From Vampirovibrio sp041737375 (GTDB lineage Bacteria; Cyanobacteriota; Vampirovibrionia; Vampirovibrionales; Vampirovibrionaceae), in contig NZ_JBGSRV010000010.1 in NCBI RefSeq assembly GCF_041737375.1, positions 310,001 to 374,000 of the forward strand: a stretch of DNA of 64,000 bases. The letters run 5' to 3'. Numbering within the stretch: position 1 is the first letter of the stretch; each line of letters starts with the position of its first letter. The notes beneath the pieces were generated by a model. It had not been told where the DNA came from. It worked only from the letters and a program-made list of their open reading frames with translations, and searched no databases. Shown piece by piece: positions 27,329-35,514 of the stretch. Made by a program: the position numbers and the translations under genes.

Positions 27329-28945
27329 TTAAATCTCAATGGATTTATACAGCCTGACGAAGTATTCAATGGCCATCCGATCAGAGTCAAAGTAGCTCTG
27401 GGAGGTTCGAATGGCATGAATCATCAGGTTAGCCCACCGTTGCTTATCATTGTAATAAGTGGGGATGATTTCATTTTCCAGAATACGCATCATGATGTCG
27501 TAATCTTGCTTGTGGCGATCTTCCACATTCAAATACTCAATGCCGTCACCGTCTTTTTCATGGATCAGGTAACCATTGATATTGTCGAAGGTGCCTTCCA
27601 CGGCCCAGCCATCGTAAATGGAGAAGTGAATGGCCCCATTCATGTTGGCGGACATGCCCGAGGTGCCAGAAGCTTCCAGAGGTCGAACGGGAGTGTTTAA
27701 CCACACATCCGAACCCCGTTTCAGCAAACCACTGAGTTCCAGCTCGTACCCCGGTCCGGTTAAAACCGCGATTTCGGGGATCTGGCGGGATAGCTCCAGC
27801 ACTTCGTTGAAAATCTGGCGTCCGGTGGTATCTTTCGGATGAAATTTACCGGCGTAAATCAACTGGATTTTTTTCTGGTTAAACAGTTTTTTAATGCGTT
27901 CCAAATCCTGCAAAATCAGGGCAGGGCGCTTGTATTCGGTAAAGCGACGAGCCCAGACCACGGTCAGTACATCGGGATCGAACTGCTTGCCCACGGTTTG
28001 ACGAATATAATCAAACAGCTCGACTTTCATTTCCCGCTTAACAGCCAGCAGTTTTTCAGGATCTTCCACATTCAGGAAGCGGGGATCTTGCCAGTATTGC
28101 AGATTGGTGGCGTTGGTAATGGCGATAATGGGGCAACGGTTATCAACCCAGTGCCACATATTGTTGGCCACTAGCCCGTGCAACTGGGAAACTCCATTGG
28201 CCAAGCGGCTCATGCGCAGGGCAGCCACGGTCAGGGAGAAATCTTCTCCGCCCAGGCGAATGGCTTCCTGTACCGGCATTTTGCCAAAAAAGCCAGCCTC
28301 AGACAGCAAATGCACATTATGGGTTTCATTTCCGGCGGCAACCGGGGTATGGGTGGTGAACACGGTACTGTTGCGTACCCGGTTCAGATCCCCATTAAAA
28401 TCTTCCAGCAGTTCAAAAACAGCGGGCAAGGCATGGCCTTCGTTCAAGTGAATCAGGTCGCAATTTTCCTGAGCCGCTTTCAAAATCCGCAAGCCGCCAA
28501 TGCCCAAAATAATTTCCTGAGCAATGCGAATGCGCTCGTCCCCGTCATACAGCTTGTCGGTCCAGCTTCTGTGTTCAGGGGTGTTTTCCGGGATATCGGT
28601 GGTTAAAAAGTAAATGGGTACGGTGCCAAAGGTTTTAGGTTCCAGCAACAAGCCTTTTACCTTGACTGGCTGGCCAAAAATTTCTACTTCAATGACCAGG
28701 CCAGTGTCTTTTAAAAATGGATATTCACGCTTGACGTAAACAATTTCGACATTGCCATCGGCACCAACTTGCTGATCGCCGTAGCCAACCGCCCAAAGGA
28801 TACCAACGCCCACCATGGGGAGATTAAGATGACCTGCGGAACGCATATGGCTCCCCGAGAGGAAGCCCAAGCCTCCCGAATAGGTATGCAAAGACTGATC
28901 AATGGCAATTTCCATCGAAAAATAAGCGACTTTCGGTAAGGGCAT
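27329..28945 (-). CDS. Alpha-glucan phosphorylase homologue lacking the PLP lysine
   Basis: Resembles the short (~550 aa) alpha-glucan phosphorylases of family GT35, which use pyridoxal phosphate to release glucose-1-phosphate. Conserved stretches include YFSMEIAIDQSLHTYSGGLGFL, HLNEGHALPAVFELL, VFTTHTPVAAG, ARRFTEYKRP and DVWLNTPVRPLEASGTSGM. In active enzymes the last motif continues GTSGMK-x3-NG (GTGNMK in glycogen phosphorylase), where K binds the cofactor. Here it reads GTSGMSANMNG, with Ser432 encoded at 27650-27652. Catalysis by the usual route is doubtful. The start is ATG 28945 (538 aa); a TTG at 28963 is possible. It may be a regulatory or glucan-binding protein, or use other chemistry. 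Confidence 0.88.
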   Translation of the reverse strand: MPLPKVAYFSMEIAIDQSLHTYSGGLGFLSGSHMRSAGHLNLPMVGVGILWAVGYGDQQVGADGNVEIVYVKREYPFLKDTGLVIEVEIFGQPVKVKGLLLEPKTFGTVPIYFLTTDIPENTPEHRSWTDKLYDGDERIRIAQEIILGIGGLRILKAAQENCDLIHLNEGHALPAVFELLEDFNGDLNRVRNSTVFTTHTPVAAGNETHNVHLLSEAGFFGKMPVQEAIRLGGEDFSLTVAALRMSRLANGVSQLHGLVANNMWHWVDNRCPIIAITNATNLQYWQDPRFLNVEDPEKLLAVKREMKVELFDYIRQTVGKQFDPDVLTVVWARRFTEYKRPALILQDLERIKKLFNQKKIQLIYAGKFHPKDTTGRQIFNEVLELSRQIPEIAVLTGPGYELELSGLLKRGSDVWLNTPVRPLEASGTSGMSANMNGAIHFSIYDGWAVEGTFDNINGYLIHEKDGDGIEYLNVEDRHKQDYDIMMRILENEIIPTYYNDKQRWANLMIHAIRTSQSYFDSDRMAIEYFVRLYKSIEI

Positions 28946-28963
28946 CGGTGAATAACGCTCCAA

Positions 28964-29331
28964 TTTGACTAATTAAATGTGAGAACTTGATAATAACGGC
29001 TTTTAAGCTCGTTAAAGGGGGGGGCCTGCCGGTCATTTCAAAAAGCTTTTCTTTTAAAAAGCTAAGGCTAAGCTTCTTGGAAATCTTATTATAGTAGGCT
29101 CAACTTTTCTTGGGGAATAATATGATCGAAAAACATGGTTATGGCAAGTATCAGTACTCGAACACCCCCCTCAAAAGTCAGGCGTTGATAATGAAATAGG
29201 CCTCTCACTGATTTGCCCGAGGCCGGATTGAGGATGTTGACCAATATTACGCAATCGTCATAATCTGGAAAATTCAACGGAATTAGGGAAGCGTTTGCAT
29301 TAATCGTTAAGACACTGGGAGTTCTCTGGGA
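28964..29331. other. Intergenic region between divergent genes
   Basis: About 370 bp separate the phosphorylase homologue from the MFS transporter. It holds a 7-bp run of G near 29020, several AGCTT-type short inverted repeats (29041-29075), and TATTAT/TATAGT at 29087-29095 that could be a forward -10 element. I see no convincing coding sequence or RNA. Confidence 0.4.
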
Positions 29332-30678
29332 ATGTCAGGTATTGAAAACTTGCGGGAACCGGATTCAAAACCGGAAAAAACAGGTGCAAAAACCCACTGG
29401 TTAGCGGGCATTAGCCGCTATCACCTCATGGTTTTTGTGGGTTGCTGGCTGGGCGGTATTTTTGATGGCATGGATTCTACGCTGATGTCGGTGGCCATGC
29501 CCACCGCCATTGCAGAATTAACGGGCAGTACGGCCAAAAGCGTGGTAGGCCCCATTGCCTCCTATGTCACCAGTATTTTTTTACTGGGCTGGATGGCTGG
29601 GGGCATTTTGTTTGGCGTCATCGGCGATAAATTGGGGCGAGTGCGCTCCATGATTTTTTCAATTTTGCTTTACGCCACTTTTACAGGGCTGGCCGGGCTA
29701 ACCCAAAGCTGGGAGCAACTGGCCGTTTGCCGATTTTTAACCGGCCTTGGCATTGGTGGAGAACTGGTCAGCATTTCCACCTTTCTGGCCGAGGTATGGC
29801 CCGCCCGCTCCAGAGCCATCGCCATTGGGGTGCTGATTACTTCGTATCAGGCGGGGGTTTTCATTGCGGGATCAATCAATACCGTTTTTCAGGACTGGCG
29901 AACCGCGTTCTGGATAGGCGCTTTACCCGCCCTGTTGGTCATTTTTCTGCGGTTAACCCTGAAAGAATCGGACCGCTGGATGGAAGCCAAGGAGCGTAGC
30001 CTGAAAACCAAGCAACCCCCTTCCCACTTTCAGACATTGTTTCAGCCCAGCCATACCAAAAGCCTGATTATTGGCAGTGTGGCCTTTGGGGGATTACTGG
30101 TTGGCTACTGGGCCTCCCTGGCCTGGATTCCTTTATGGATACAGGATTTATTGCAAACCAGCGGCACCGGGCAAGAACGAGGCATCGCCACCATGTACCA
30201 GGGCCTGGCTGCCGTGCTTGGATGCGCTATGGCAGGCTTTCTGTCGGATTGGATTGGCCGCCGGGGAACCATTATAGGGGCATCTTTAGGTTGTTTGATG
30301 GCATCCGCCCTTCTGTTTTTAGGCAATACAGCGTTTACCCCTGCGGTTTACTGGCAAGTGGCCTTGCTGGGCTATTTTATTGGGGTCATGCAATCGGTGA
30401 TGTATATCTATTTGCCAGAACTGTTCCCCACCCTGATTCGGGCCTCCGCCACCGGTTTTTGCTTAAATGTAGGTCGCCTGACCACGGCCATTGCTGTTTT
30501 TTATGTGGGGGACTTAATCCGAATGATCGATCAACAGAACCTGGCCGCCAGCATTTTTGCCAGCCCAAAGCTGTCTGATTACGGCGTGGCAGCGTTTTTG
30601 TTTGCACTTGCCTATCTTGGCTCAGTAGTCGCGGCCTTTTTTGGAACTGAGACACAGGGAAAACCACTGCCCGAGTAA
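29332..30678 (+). CDS. MFS transporter
   Basis: A 448-aa major facilitator with twelve predicted membrane helices. The loop 2-3 signature GVIGDKLGRVRS and its counterpart SDWIGRRGTIIG in the second half are present, as are conserved acidic residues in helix 1 (IFDGMDSTLMS), typical of the aromatic-acid/H+ symporter and sugar-porter branches. The ATG at 29332 has GGGAG about 10 nt upstream. It stands alone, divergent from the phosphorylase homologue. Substrate cannot be assigned; an organic acid or sugar is likely. Confidence 0.9.
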   Translation: MSGIENLREPDSKPEKTGAKTHWLAGISRYHLMVFVGCWLGGIFDGMDSTLMSVAMPTAIAELTGSTAKSVVGPIASYVTSIFLLGWMAGGILFGVIGDKLGRVRSMIFSILLYATFTGLAGLTQSWEQLAVCRFLTGLGIGGELVSISTFLAEVWPARSRAIAIGVLITSYQAGVFIAGSINTVFQDWRTAFWIGALPALLVIFLRLTLKESDRWMEAKERSLKTKQPPSHFQTLFQPSHTKSLIIGSVAFGGLLVGYWASLAWIPLWIQDLLQTSGTGQERGIATMYQGLAAVLGCAMAGFLSDWIGRRGTIIGASLGCLMASALLFLGNTAFTPAVYWQVALLGYFIGVMQSVMYIYLPELFPTLIRASATGFCLNVGRLTTAIAVFYVGDLIRMIDQQNLAASIFASPKLSDYGVAAFLFALAYLGSVVAAFFGTETQGKPLPE

Positions 30679-30932
30679 GTAAAACAATCTACACACAGCG
30701 AAAACAAAGAAGAAAAAGCCAATTGATTGTTTTTAATTCCAAAAAAGCTTGAACTTAAAGTCAAAATATCTTAATATGATCTTAATAACTAGACCATTCG
30801 GTTGGCGCGCCTGCTTTAAAATCTGATTACAATGAAAACAGGATTCTATAAGTTTCAAACGCCCGCATCAGTGAGCTTAGGCCAGTCCAATATTCACTTT
30901 AAGGTTCCTTCAGAAACAGTAGGTGTTTTAGC

Positions 30933-32492
30933 TTGGCTTCTAAATTGTATTGTTCTAAACGTGGTGGTGTGGCTTTATTTTTAGCCGGACTACTGCAATG
31001 GTCGCTGGTTTCAACCTTGGCCCCCGCACCCGCTTTTGCCCAGCGAGCCTATCCCGCAACCAGCTCAAAAGCCAGCATTGCTCAAACGGGCCAAACCATC
31101 CAATCCTATGGCAGGGCCGTCAAAAGCGGACTGGAAGCTCATGACAAGTCTCCCTTAAACAACCGCATGCCATTGATACTCATTCATGGCATTGGAGCCT
31201 CAGCCAGCACCGAATTCAACTGGGAGCGCTTTCTGGATTTCACCAAAAAAGACAAAGCCCTGATGGGGCGCTACAAAATTTATCTGTACCACTACGATAG
31301 CAGCCGAAGCGTACCCGCCATTAGCCAAAATCTACAACAGACCCTAAAAAACTTTATCCAGCTGCTGGGCCATAAACCCATTAAAATTGTAGCCTACAGC
31401 GAAGGCGGCTTACTAACCCGCAACGCGGTGCAAGACCCTTATCTGGATCAATACATTGATGAAGTCATCACCATTGCCACCCCCTTTCACGGCTCTCCAC
31501 TGGCCAACCCTGAATGGATAAGGCAACAGGTAAAAACAGAGTCTCGGGTTTCCTTGTTACGAATGAGCCAACGACTGGCCTATAACATCACAGGCCGTCT
31601 CTATCCCAGTTTCAAGGAAGATTTTGAGTGGGATAACTTTGATGGGGCCATTCCCAGCGAGCAATACGCTGCTCATCACAAAAAAACCACGCCCACCGAT
31701 TACGCCTTAGCCCACAAACAAAGGTTTGTAACCTATGGCAGCTACTTTGGCATTGAAGTGGATCCGGCCATTTTACAGCACCAGTTGGGGGTTAAAACCA
31801 AACTACCCAAAGAAAAACTGATTTTTGCCAACCTGTTCCGCCGTAACGTCCTGTTTTCGGTGGTTCGGCACAACATTGCCAAACTGCCACTGGCCATTAT
31901 CCCCATCATCAAGCCCGATAGCAAAGTCAGAACAACCCCATTGCCAACACCAGAAATCACCCCGCCACTGGTGCAAGCCACCCTGCAGGAGTCAGACTCT
32001 ACTGTTAAAATCGCCCATGCGCTGTTGCCCATTAGCAGTATGGAAACCGAATTGCTCAGTTTGCCAGATGGCCCGGTGGTCTTTGAGCCGGGAAACACGG
32101 CAAAGCCTTCTGGGCAATTGGCCCAAGCCAGCGCATTAATTGCCACCGCCCAGATACGTCAGGTACAAACCCTTCAGCAGCAGGCCCCCGCCAGCGTGCC
32201 GGTGGTTTCCATGATGATGTTTAATGATGGCATTAGCCCCATTAGCAGTACCCTATGGCTTGGACGATACATGCCGGTTTCCAACGGGGCGGCTGTTTCG
32301 GTGGAAAAACTATGGGATACGCTGAGAAAACTGAAGGGCAACCATAACACCCGACTCTTTGCCGGAATGGACCATCGCAACTGGATGGATGGCACCACCC
32401 GCACCGGAGAAAGCGAAATTCAGGACCTGCTGAACCCGGACGAGCCCCCAAGAACCATCTTCGCCTGGATTGTCTACGATTTAATGAGCTAA
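30933..32492 (+). CDS. Exported alpha/beta-hydrolase (lipase-like)
   Basis: A 519-aa protein with a signal peptide (basic N-terminus, hydrophobic GGVALFLAGLLQW, probable cleavage after AFA). The alpha/beta-hydrolase fold shows the oxyanion LILIHGIG (H85), the nucleophile elbow AYSEGG (S156), and likely acid and base in NDGISPISS and GMDHRNW near the C-terminus. Layout resembles PGAP1/DUF676-type lipases. A long low-complexity insert (~335-410) precedes the acid. The start is TTG at 30933, with AGGTG about 8 nt upstream; no ATG precedes the hydrolase core while retaining the signal peptide. It is convergent with rsmH. Confidence 0.85.
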   Translation: MASKLYCSKRGGVALFLAGLLQWSLVSTLAPAPAFAQRAYPATSSKASIAQTGQTIQSYGRAVKSGLEAHDKSPLNNRMPLILIHGIGASASTEFNWERFLDFTKKDKALMGRYKIYLYHYDSSRSVPAISQNLQQTLKNFIQLLGHKPIKIVAYSEGGLLTRNAVQDPYLDQYIDEVITIATPFHGSPLANPEWIRQQVKTESRVSLLRMSQRLAYNITGRLYPSFKEDFEWDNFDGAIPSEQYAAHHKKTTPTDYALAHKQRFVTYGSYFGIEVDPAILQHQLGVKTKLPKEKLIFANLFRRNVLFSVVRHNIAKLPLAIIPIIKPDSKVRTTPLPTPEITPPLVQATLQESDSTVKIAHALLPISSMETELLSLPDGPVVFEPGNTAKPSGQLAQASALIATAQIRQVQTLQQQAPASVPVVSMMMFNDGISPISSTLWLGRYMPVSNGAAVSVEKLWDTLRKLKGNHNTRLFAGMDHRNWMDGTTRTGESEIQDLLNPDEPPRTIFAWIVYDLMS

Positions 32493-32556
32493 TCCTGAGT
32501 CATCAGCCCCAAAACTTTGATGCCTCTATTTGCAAGCTCGGGCTTTGCCATGCGCC

Positions 32557-33522
32557 TCAAACCCGAATGGCCACGCGTAACTTGGCGCTACGGGAACGGG
32601 GATTCATCTTGATTTCAGCATCCGTGGCCTCAATGGGCTGGCCTTTGGGCAGCTTAAGGGTGGCCTGATGATGGCATTGGCAAATGGGCAGCCGAGGGGG
32701 GCAAATGCAATTTTTGCTTTCGGTTTTGAAAAAATCCTTGATAATGCGATCTTCCAGAGAATGAAAGCTGATGATTAAAATTTTGGCCCCCGGCGCCAGC
32801 AAGGGCGGTAAGCTTTGCAGAAAACGCTGTAAACTGCCCAATTCATCATTCACTTCAATGCGTAAGGCCTGAAACACACGGGTGGCCGGGTGAATTTTTT
32901 CATGTTTACCCACCCGCTTGTACTGACTGGCGATAAAATTGGCCAAGGCCAAGGTGGTTTCAAAAGGTTGGGCCTTACGATGAATTACAATTTCACGGGC
33001 CAGGGTTTTAGACATGTGCTCTTCCCCGTATTCCGAAAAAATACGCAGCAAGTCCGCTTCGCTGTAGGTGTTAATGACCTCGGCGGCGGTTAAGGCGCTG
33101 TCCGGGTTCATTCGCATATCCAGCGCCGCCTGTTTGCTAAAGCTGAAGCCCCGTTCCGCCTGATCCAGCTGCATGGAAGACACCCCGATATCCGCCAGAA
33201 CGCCCCCCGTAATGGGCAAGCCCTGCGCTGGCATTAACCGGGCTATTTCCGAAAAATTTCCCGCCACCGGCTGAAAAGCGCTCCCAAAGCGTAAGAGCCG
33301 ATCCGTCGCCATTTTTAAAGCGGCAGGATCCTGATCAATACCAAACAACCGCCCATCTACGCCCAAACGCTCTAAAATGGCTTCAGAATGACCGCCCGCC
33401 CCCAGGGTGGCATCCACATAAACACGGCCCGCTTCTGGGCTCAAGGCATCCAGAACGGCATTGAGTAAAACCGGGATATGCAGGGGGCGATCACTGGGAG
33501 GGAGATTTAGATGTTGAGACAC
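32557..33522 (-). CDS. rsmH: 16S rRNA (cytosine(1402)-N(4))-methyltransferase
   Basis: RsmH (MraW) methylates C1402 in the 30S P site. The 321-aa protein shows HIPVLLNAVLDAL at the start, the SAM motif DATLGAGGHSEAIL, DIGVSSMQLDQAERGFSF, FQALRIEVNDELGSL, and LIISFHSLEDRIIK. The C-terminus carries NPRSRSAKLRVA. The start is GTG at 33522, with GGTGGA about 6 nt upstream. In many bacteria it begins the division/cell-wall cluster. Here no ftsL, ftsI or mur gene follows, so that cluster is broken up. Confidence 0.97.
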   Translation of the reverse strand: MSQHLNLPPSDRPLHIPVLLNAVLDALSPEAGRVYVDATLGAGGHSEAILERLGVDGRLFGIDQDPAALKMATDRLLRFGSAFQPVAGNFSEIARLMPAQGLPITGGVLADIGVSSMQLDQAERGFSFSKQAALDMRMNPDSALTAAEVINTYSEADLLRIFSEYGEEHMSKTLAREIVIHRKAQPFETTLALANFIASQYKRVGKHEKIHPATRVFQALRIEVNDELGSLQRFLQSLPPLLAPGAKILIISFHSLEDRIIKDFFKTESKNCICPPRLPICQCHHQATLKLPKGQPIEATDAEIKMNPRSRSAKLRVAIRV

Positions 33523-33614
33523 AATAATCCACCGGATTCAGGATGGGAAAGCAGCGCTAAAAAGGCTATAGTCCACTATAGAATGGCAAAGCGTGAAAAG
33601 ATAGAGGCTGGTCC

Positions 33615-33791
33615 TTGGCTCGTATTCTGGACAATATGAATGGCAGGCGAATGATTCGGCTCAGCCCGGATGACGTGCTGAACGTGGTGAGCCTTTACCA
33701 GCAACAACTGTATGGGCTGGAACAACGAGATTATCAAAGCATCCAGACCCGCTTGCGACAAACCGATTTTTATTTACCAGAAGAAGTGTGA
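33615..33791 (+). CDS. Small hypothetical protein, 58 aa
   Basis: A short gene below the usual length cut-off. TTG at 33615 has GAGG 7 nt upstream, and the frame stays open to TGA at 33789. The product is soluble, with MNGRRMIRLSPDDVLNVVSL followed by a Gln/Tyr/Leu-rich amphipathic helix (YQQQLYGLEQRDYQSI) and a LPEEV end. Amino-acid composition and codon choice look like real coding sequence. It is divergent from rsmH, with TATAGT/TATAGA sequences between them. Its last 22 bases overlap the tail of the ankyrin gene on the other strand. Function unknown. Confidence 0.6.
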   Translation: MARILDNMNGRRMIRLSPDDVLNVVSLYQQQLYGLEQRDYQSIQTRLRQTDFYLPEEV

Positions 33792-35164
33792 GCCTGTTTT
33801 TGTTGTTTTTCAGCCTGGGCAAGCAGCGTAATCATTTCCTGATTGCCTAACTGCTTGGCCATATCCAGCGGGGTCAGGCCATTTTCCCCGCCCTCCAAAA
33901 TAAATTCTCCGGGCAAATTGAGCCTTTCGCCCTTCAAGGCGGTAACATCCACTTTGGCCCCTGCGCTTGTTAACAGCTTAGCCACTGCCAAGTTACCAGC
34001 CAGCACTGCAAAATGTAGAGGCGTACAGTGGCTTCCAGAAGCACTATTGCTGTGAGTTCGGGCGTTGACATCGGCTCCCACGGAGATTAAAAGGGCCGTA
34101 CTCTCTGCCGGATGATGGGTGGCCAGGTGCAAAGGCGTCTGGCCCTCATCATCCTGGGCGTTAATATCAGCGCCAGCGGCAATCAACAACCTCATATTGT
34201 CAGGCTCGGCGATGAGGGCGTGTAAGCAGGTTTGATTGTGATTACGAACAGGCCTTGCATGAACATCAGCGCCTGCCGCAAGCAAGGCTTTGATGTAAGC
34301 GGCTGGAGCGCCCGTTCTACAGAGAAGCTCCCTTTTAGTCGCCTCTGAGAGCTTCGTCTCATAATGTTTTCTAACACTCTGATTCAGGAGCCATTGCGCA
34401 CCAAACTGCTTTCTGATTGTTTTTTGCTGAGAGGGGGTCAGACTATTTTCGGTAGCCGCAAGCAGGGCTTTAATCATATCCTTTTGCCCATAATGTTTCG
34501 CATAATCCAAGGCAGAAAATCCCACTTTATCCCGAACCCAGGCAAGCTCTTTGGTTTTGGCGTTTTTTTGAACCACGCTGGCCCCTTTGTTCAACAAGGC
34601 ATGGGCGGCTTCAGCATCTCCCACCATCAATGCAATCATTAAAGGCGTTCTGCCTAAGCGATCCGAGGCATTGGGCTGATGAAAAAATGGACTGTTGATA
34701 ACACTAAATACAGATTTATGAAAGCCCTGTGGCTCATTGGAGATCAGCTTGGATACCAAAGGCGTCCCCTGCCCGTCTTTCGCATTGGGATCGGCGCCCA
34801 TTTTAAAATAAGCGCTCAAAGTCTCCGTCAACAATAAACTCGCCCGTTGCAATGTTTTTAAATATCTTTGCTGCGATTGTGACTGGAGTCGTTGCCAGCG
34901 ATTCCACTTTACAGAGTCAGAAATATCACTCCGATTAATCTCATGCGCTTTCGCCTGATGCATAAAATCCTGCTCTTGAACATTGTCCAGGGTGGACGCT
35001 CTAAAGGCGTCCACATAATCATGACTCAGCATCGGGCGATTTAAAAACACAAGCTCTAAAGCCAAATCTCGTCGATTGATTTTATCGGCCAACACTTGCT
35101 TAAACAGATAATCTCGAACAGTTTGTGACACAAAAGGTTGTGCGGAAGGAGATAAACCGGTCAT
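33770..35164 (-). CDS. Ankyrin-repeat protein
   Basis: A 464-aa protein with an N-terminal helical region (1-~130) without recognised domain, then ankyrin repeats. Recognisable repeats are LGRTPLMIALMVGDAEAAHALL (in part), GFSALDYAKHYGQKDMIKALL, AYIKALLAAGADVHAR, MRLLIAAGADINAQDDEGQTP, TALLISVGADVNART, CTPLHFAVLAGNLAVAKLL and GLTPLDMAKQLGNQEMITLL. No signal peptide or membrane segment is seen. Ankyrin repeats are protein-interaction modules, common in host-associated bacteria. The ATG at 35164 overlaps the stop of a small upstream ORF (TAATG). Confidence 0.9.
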   Translation of the reverse strand: MTGLSPSAQPFVSQTVRDYLFKQVLADKINRRDLALELVFLNRPMLSHDYVDAFRASTLDNVQEQDFMHQAKAHEINRSDISDSVKWNRWQRLQSQSQQRYLKTLQRASLLLTETLSAYFKMGADPNAKDGQGTPLVSKLISNEPQGFHKSVFSVINSPFFHQPNASDRLGRTPLMIALMVGDAEAAHALLNKGASVVQKNAKTKELAWVRDKVGFSALDYAKHYGQKDMIKALLAATENSLTPSQQKTIRKQFGAQWLLNQSVRKHYETKLSEATKRELLCRTGAPAAYIKALLAAGADVHARPVRNHNQTCLHALIAEPDNMRLLIAAGADINAQDDEGQTPLHLATHHPAESTALLISVGADVNARTHSNSASGSHCTPLHFAVLAGNLAVAKLLTSAGAKVDVTALKGERLNLPGEFILEGGENGLTPLDMAKQLGNQEMITLLAQAEKQQKQAHTSSGK

Positions 35165-35436
35165 TAAAAATAGTCCTTGGTTATCATGAAACGATTGTTC
35201 ACTTTTACTTTTAGGGCGGTAGCGCCAACCGGCACCTCAGGCACCAGCTCAGCTTCCAAAGGGTTTGCGGCCTCCAGCTTCAAAATCAAGCAAGCCAAAA
35301 TGAACGGCAGGCTAAATTTCAGGAGGCAAAAACGGCTGGTTTCGCCTGTTTTGATTTTGGTGAATCGGGATTGTGCTGAGCGCTGAAAGGGAAAGCAGGG
35401 CAACTCCGTAAACATGCTTATCATTCTGACTGACAC
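35164..35436 (-). CDS. Possible small protein coupled to the ankyrin gene
   Basis: An open frame between leuS and the ankyrin gene that ends in TAATG, sharing one base with the ankyrin start. That favours coupled translation. From GTG 35436 it would be 90 aa with one hydrophobic segment (FSLPFILACLILKL) and a polar C-terminus (ALKVKVNNRFMITKDYF). No good Shine-Dalgarno sequence precedes that start. A shorter version from TTG 35259 (31 aa) has GGAGG 11 nt upstream. The C-terminal half looks more protein-like than the N-terminal half. Uncertain. Confidence 0.35.
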   Translation of the reverse strand: MSVRMISMFTELPCFPFQRSAQSRFTKIKTGETSRFCLLKFSLPFILACLILKLEAANPLEAELVPEVPVGATALKVKVNNRFMITKDYF

Positions 35437-35514
35437 TTTTTCAAGTTACACAGAATGAAAACCATGAAGCGCTTTTTATTGCGGTGTTCTGCTTAAAGCA
35501 GGGAAATTACTTAC

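Noticed and set aside
29089..29277. Possible 62-aa reverse-strand gene in the gap before the MFS transporter
   Set aside because: TTG start without a Shine-Dalgarno sequence, no motif, and it covers the region where the forward promoter should be.
35177..35386. Forward-strand 69-codon frame between leuS and the ankyrin gene
   Set aside because: The opposite frame has a start-stop overlap with the ankyrin gene and a better C-terminus; this one is basic and Ser-rich with no supporting signal.
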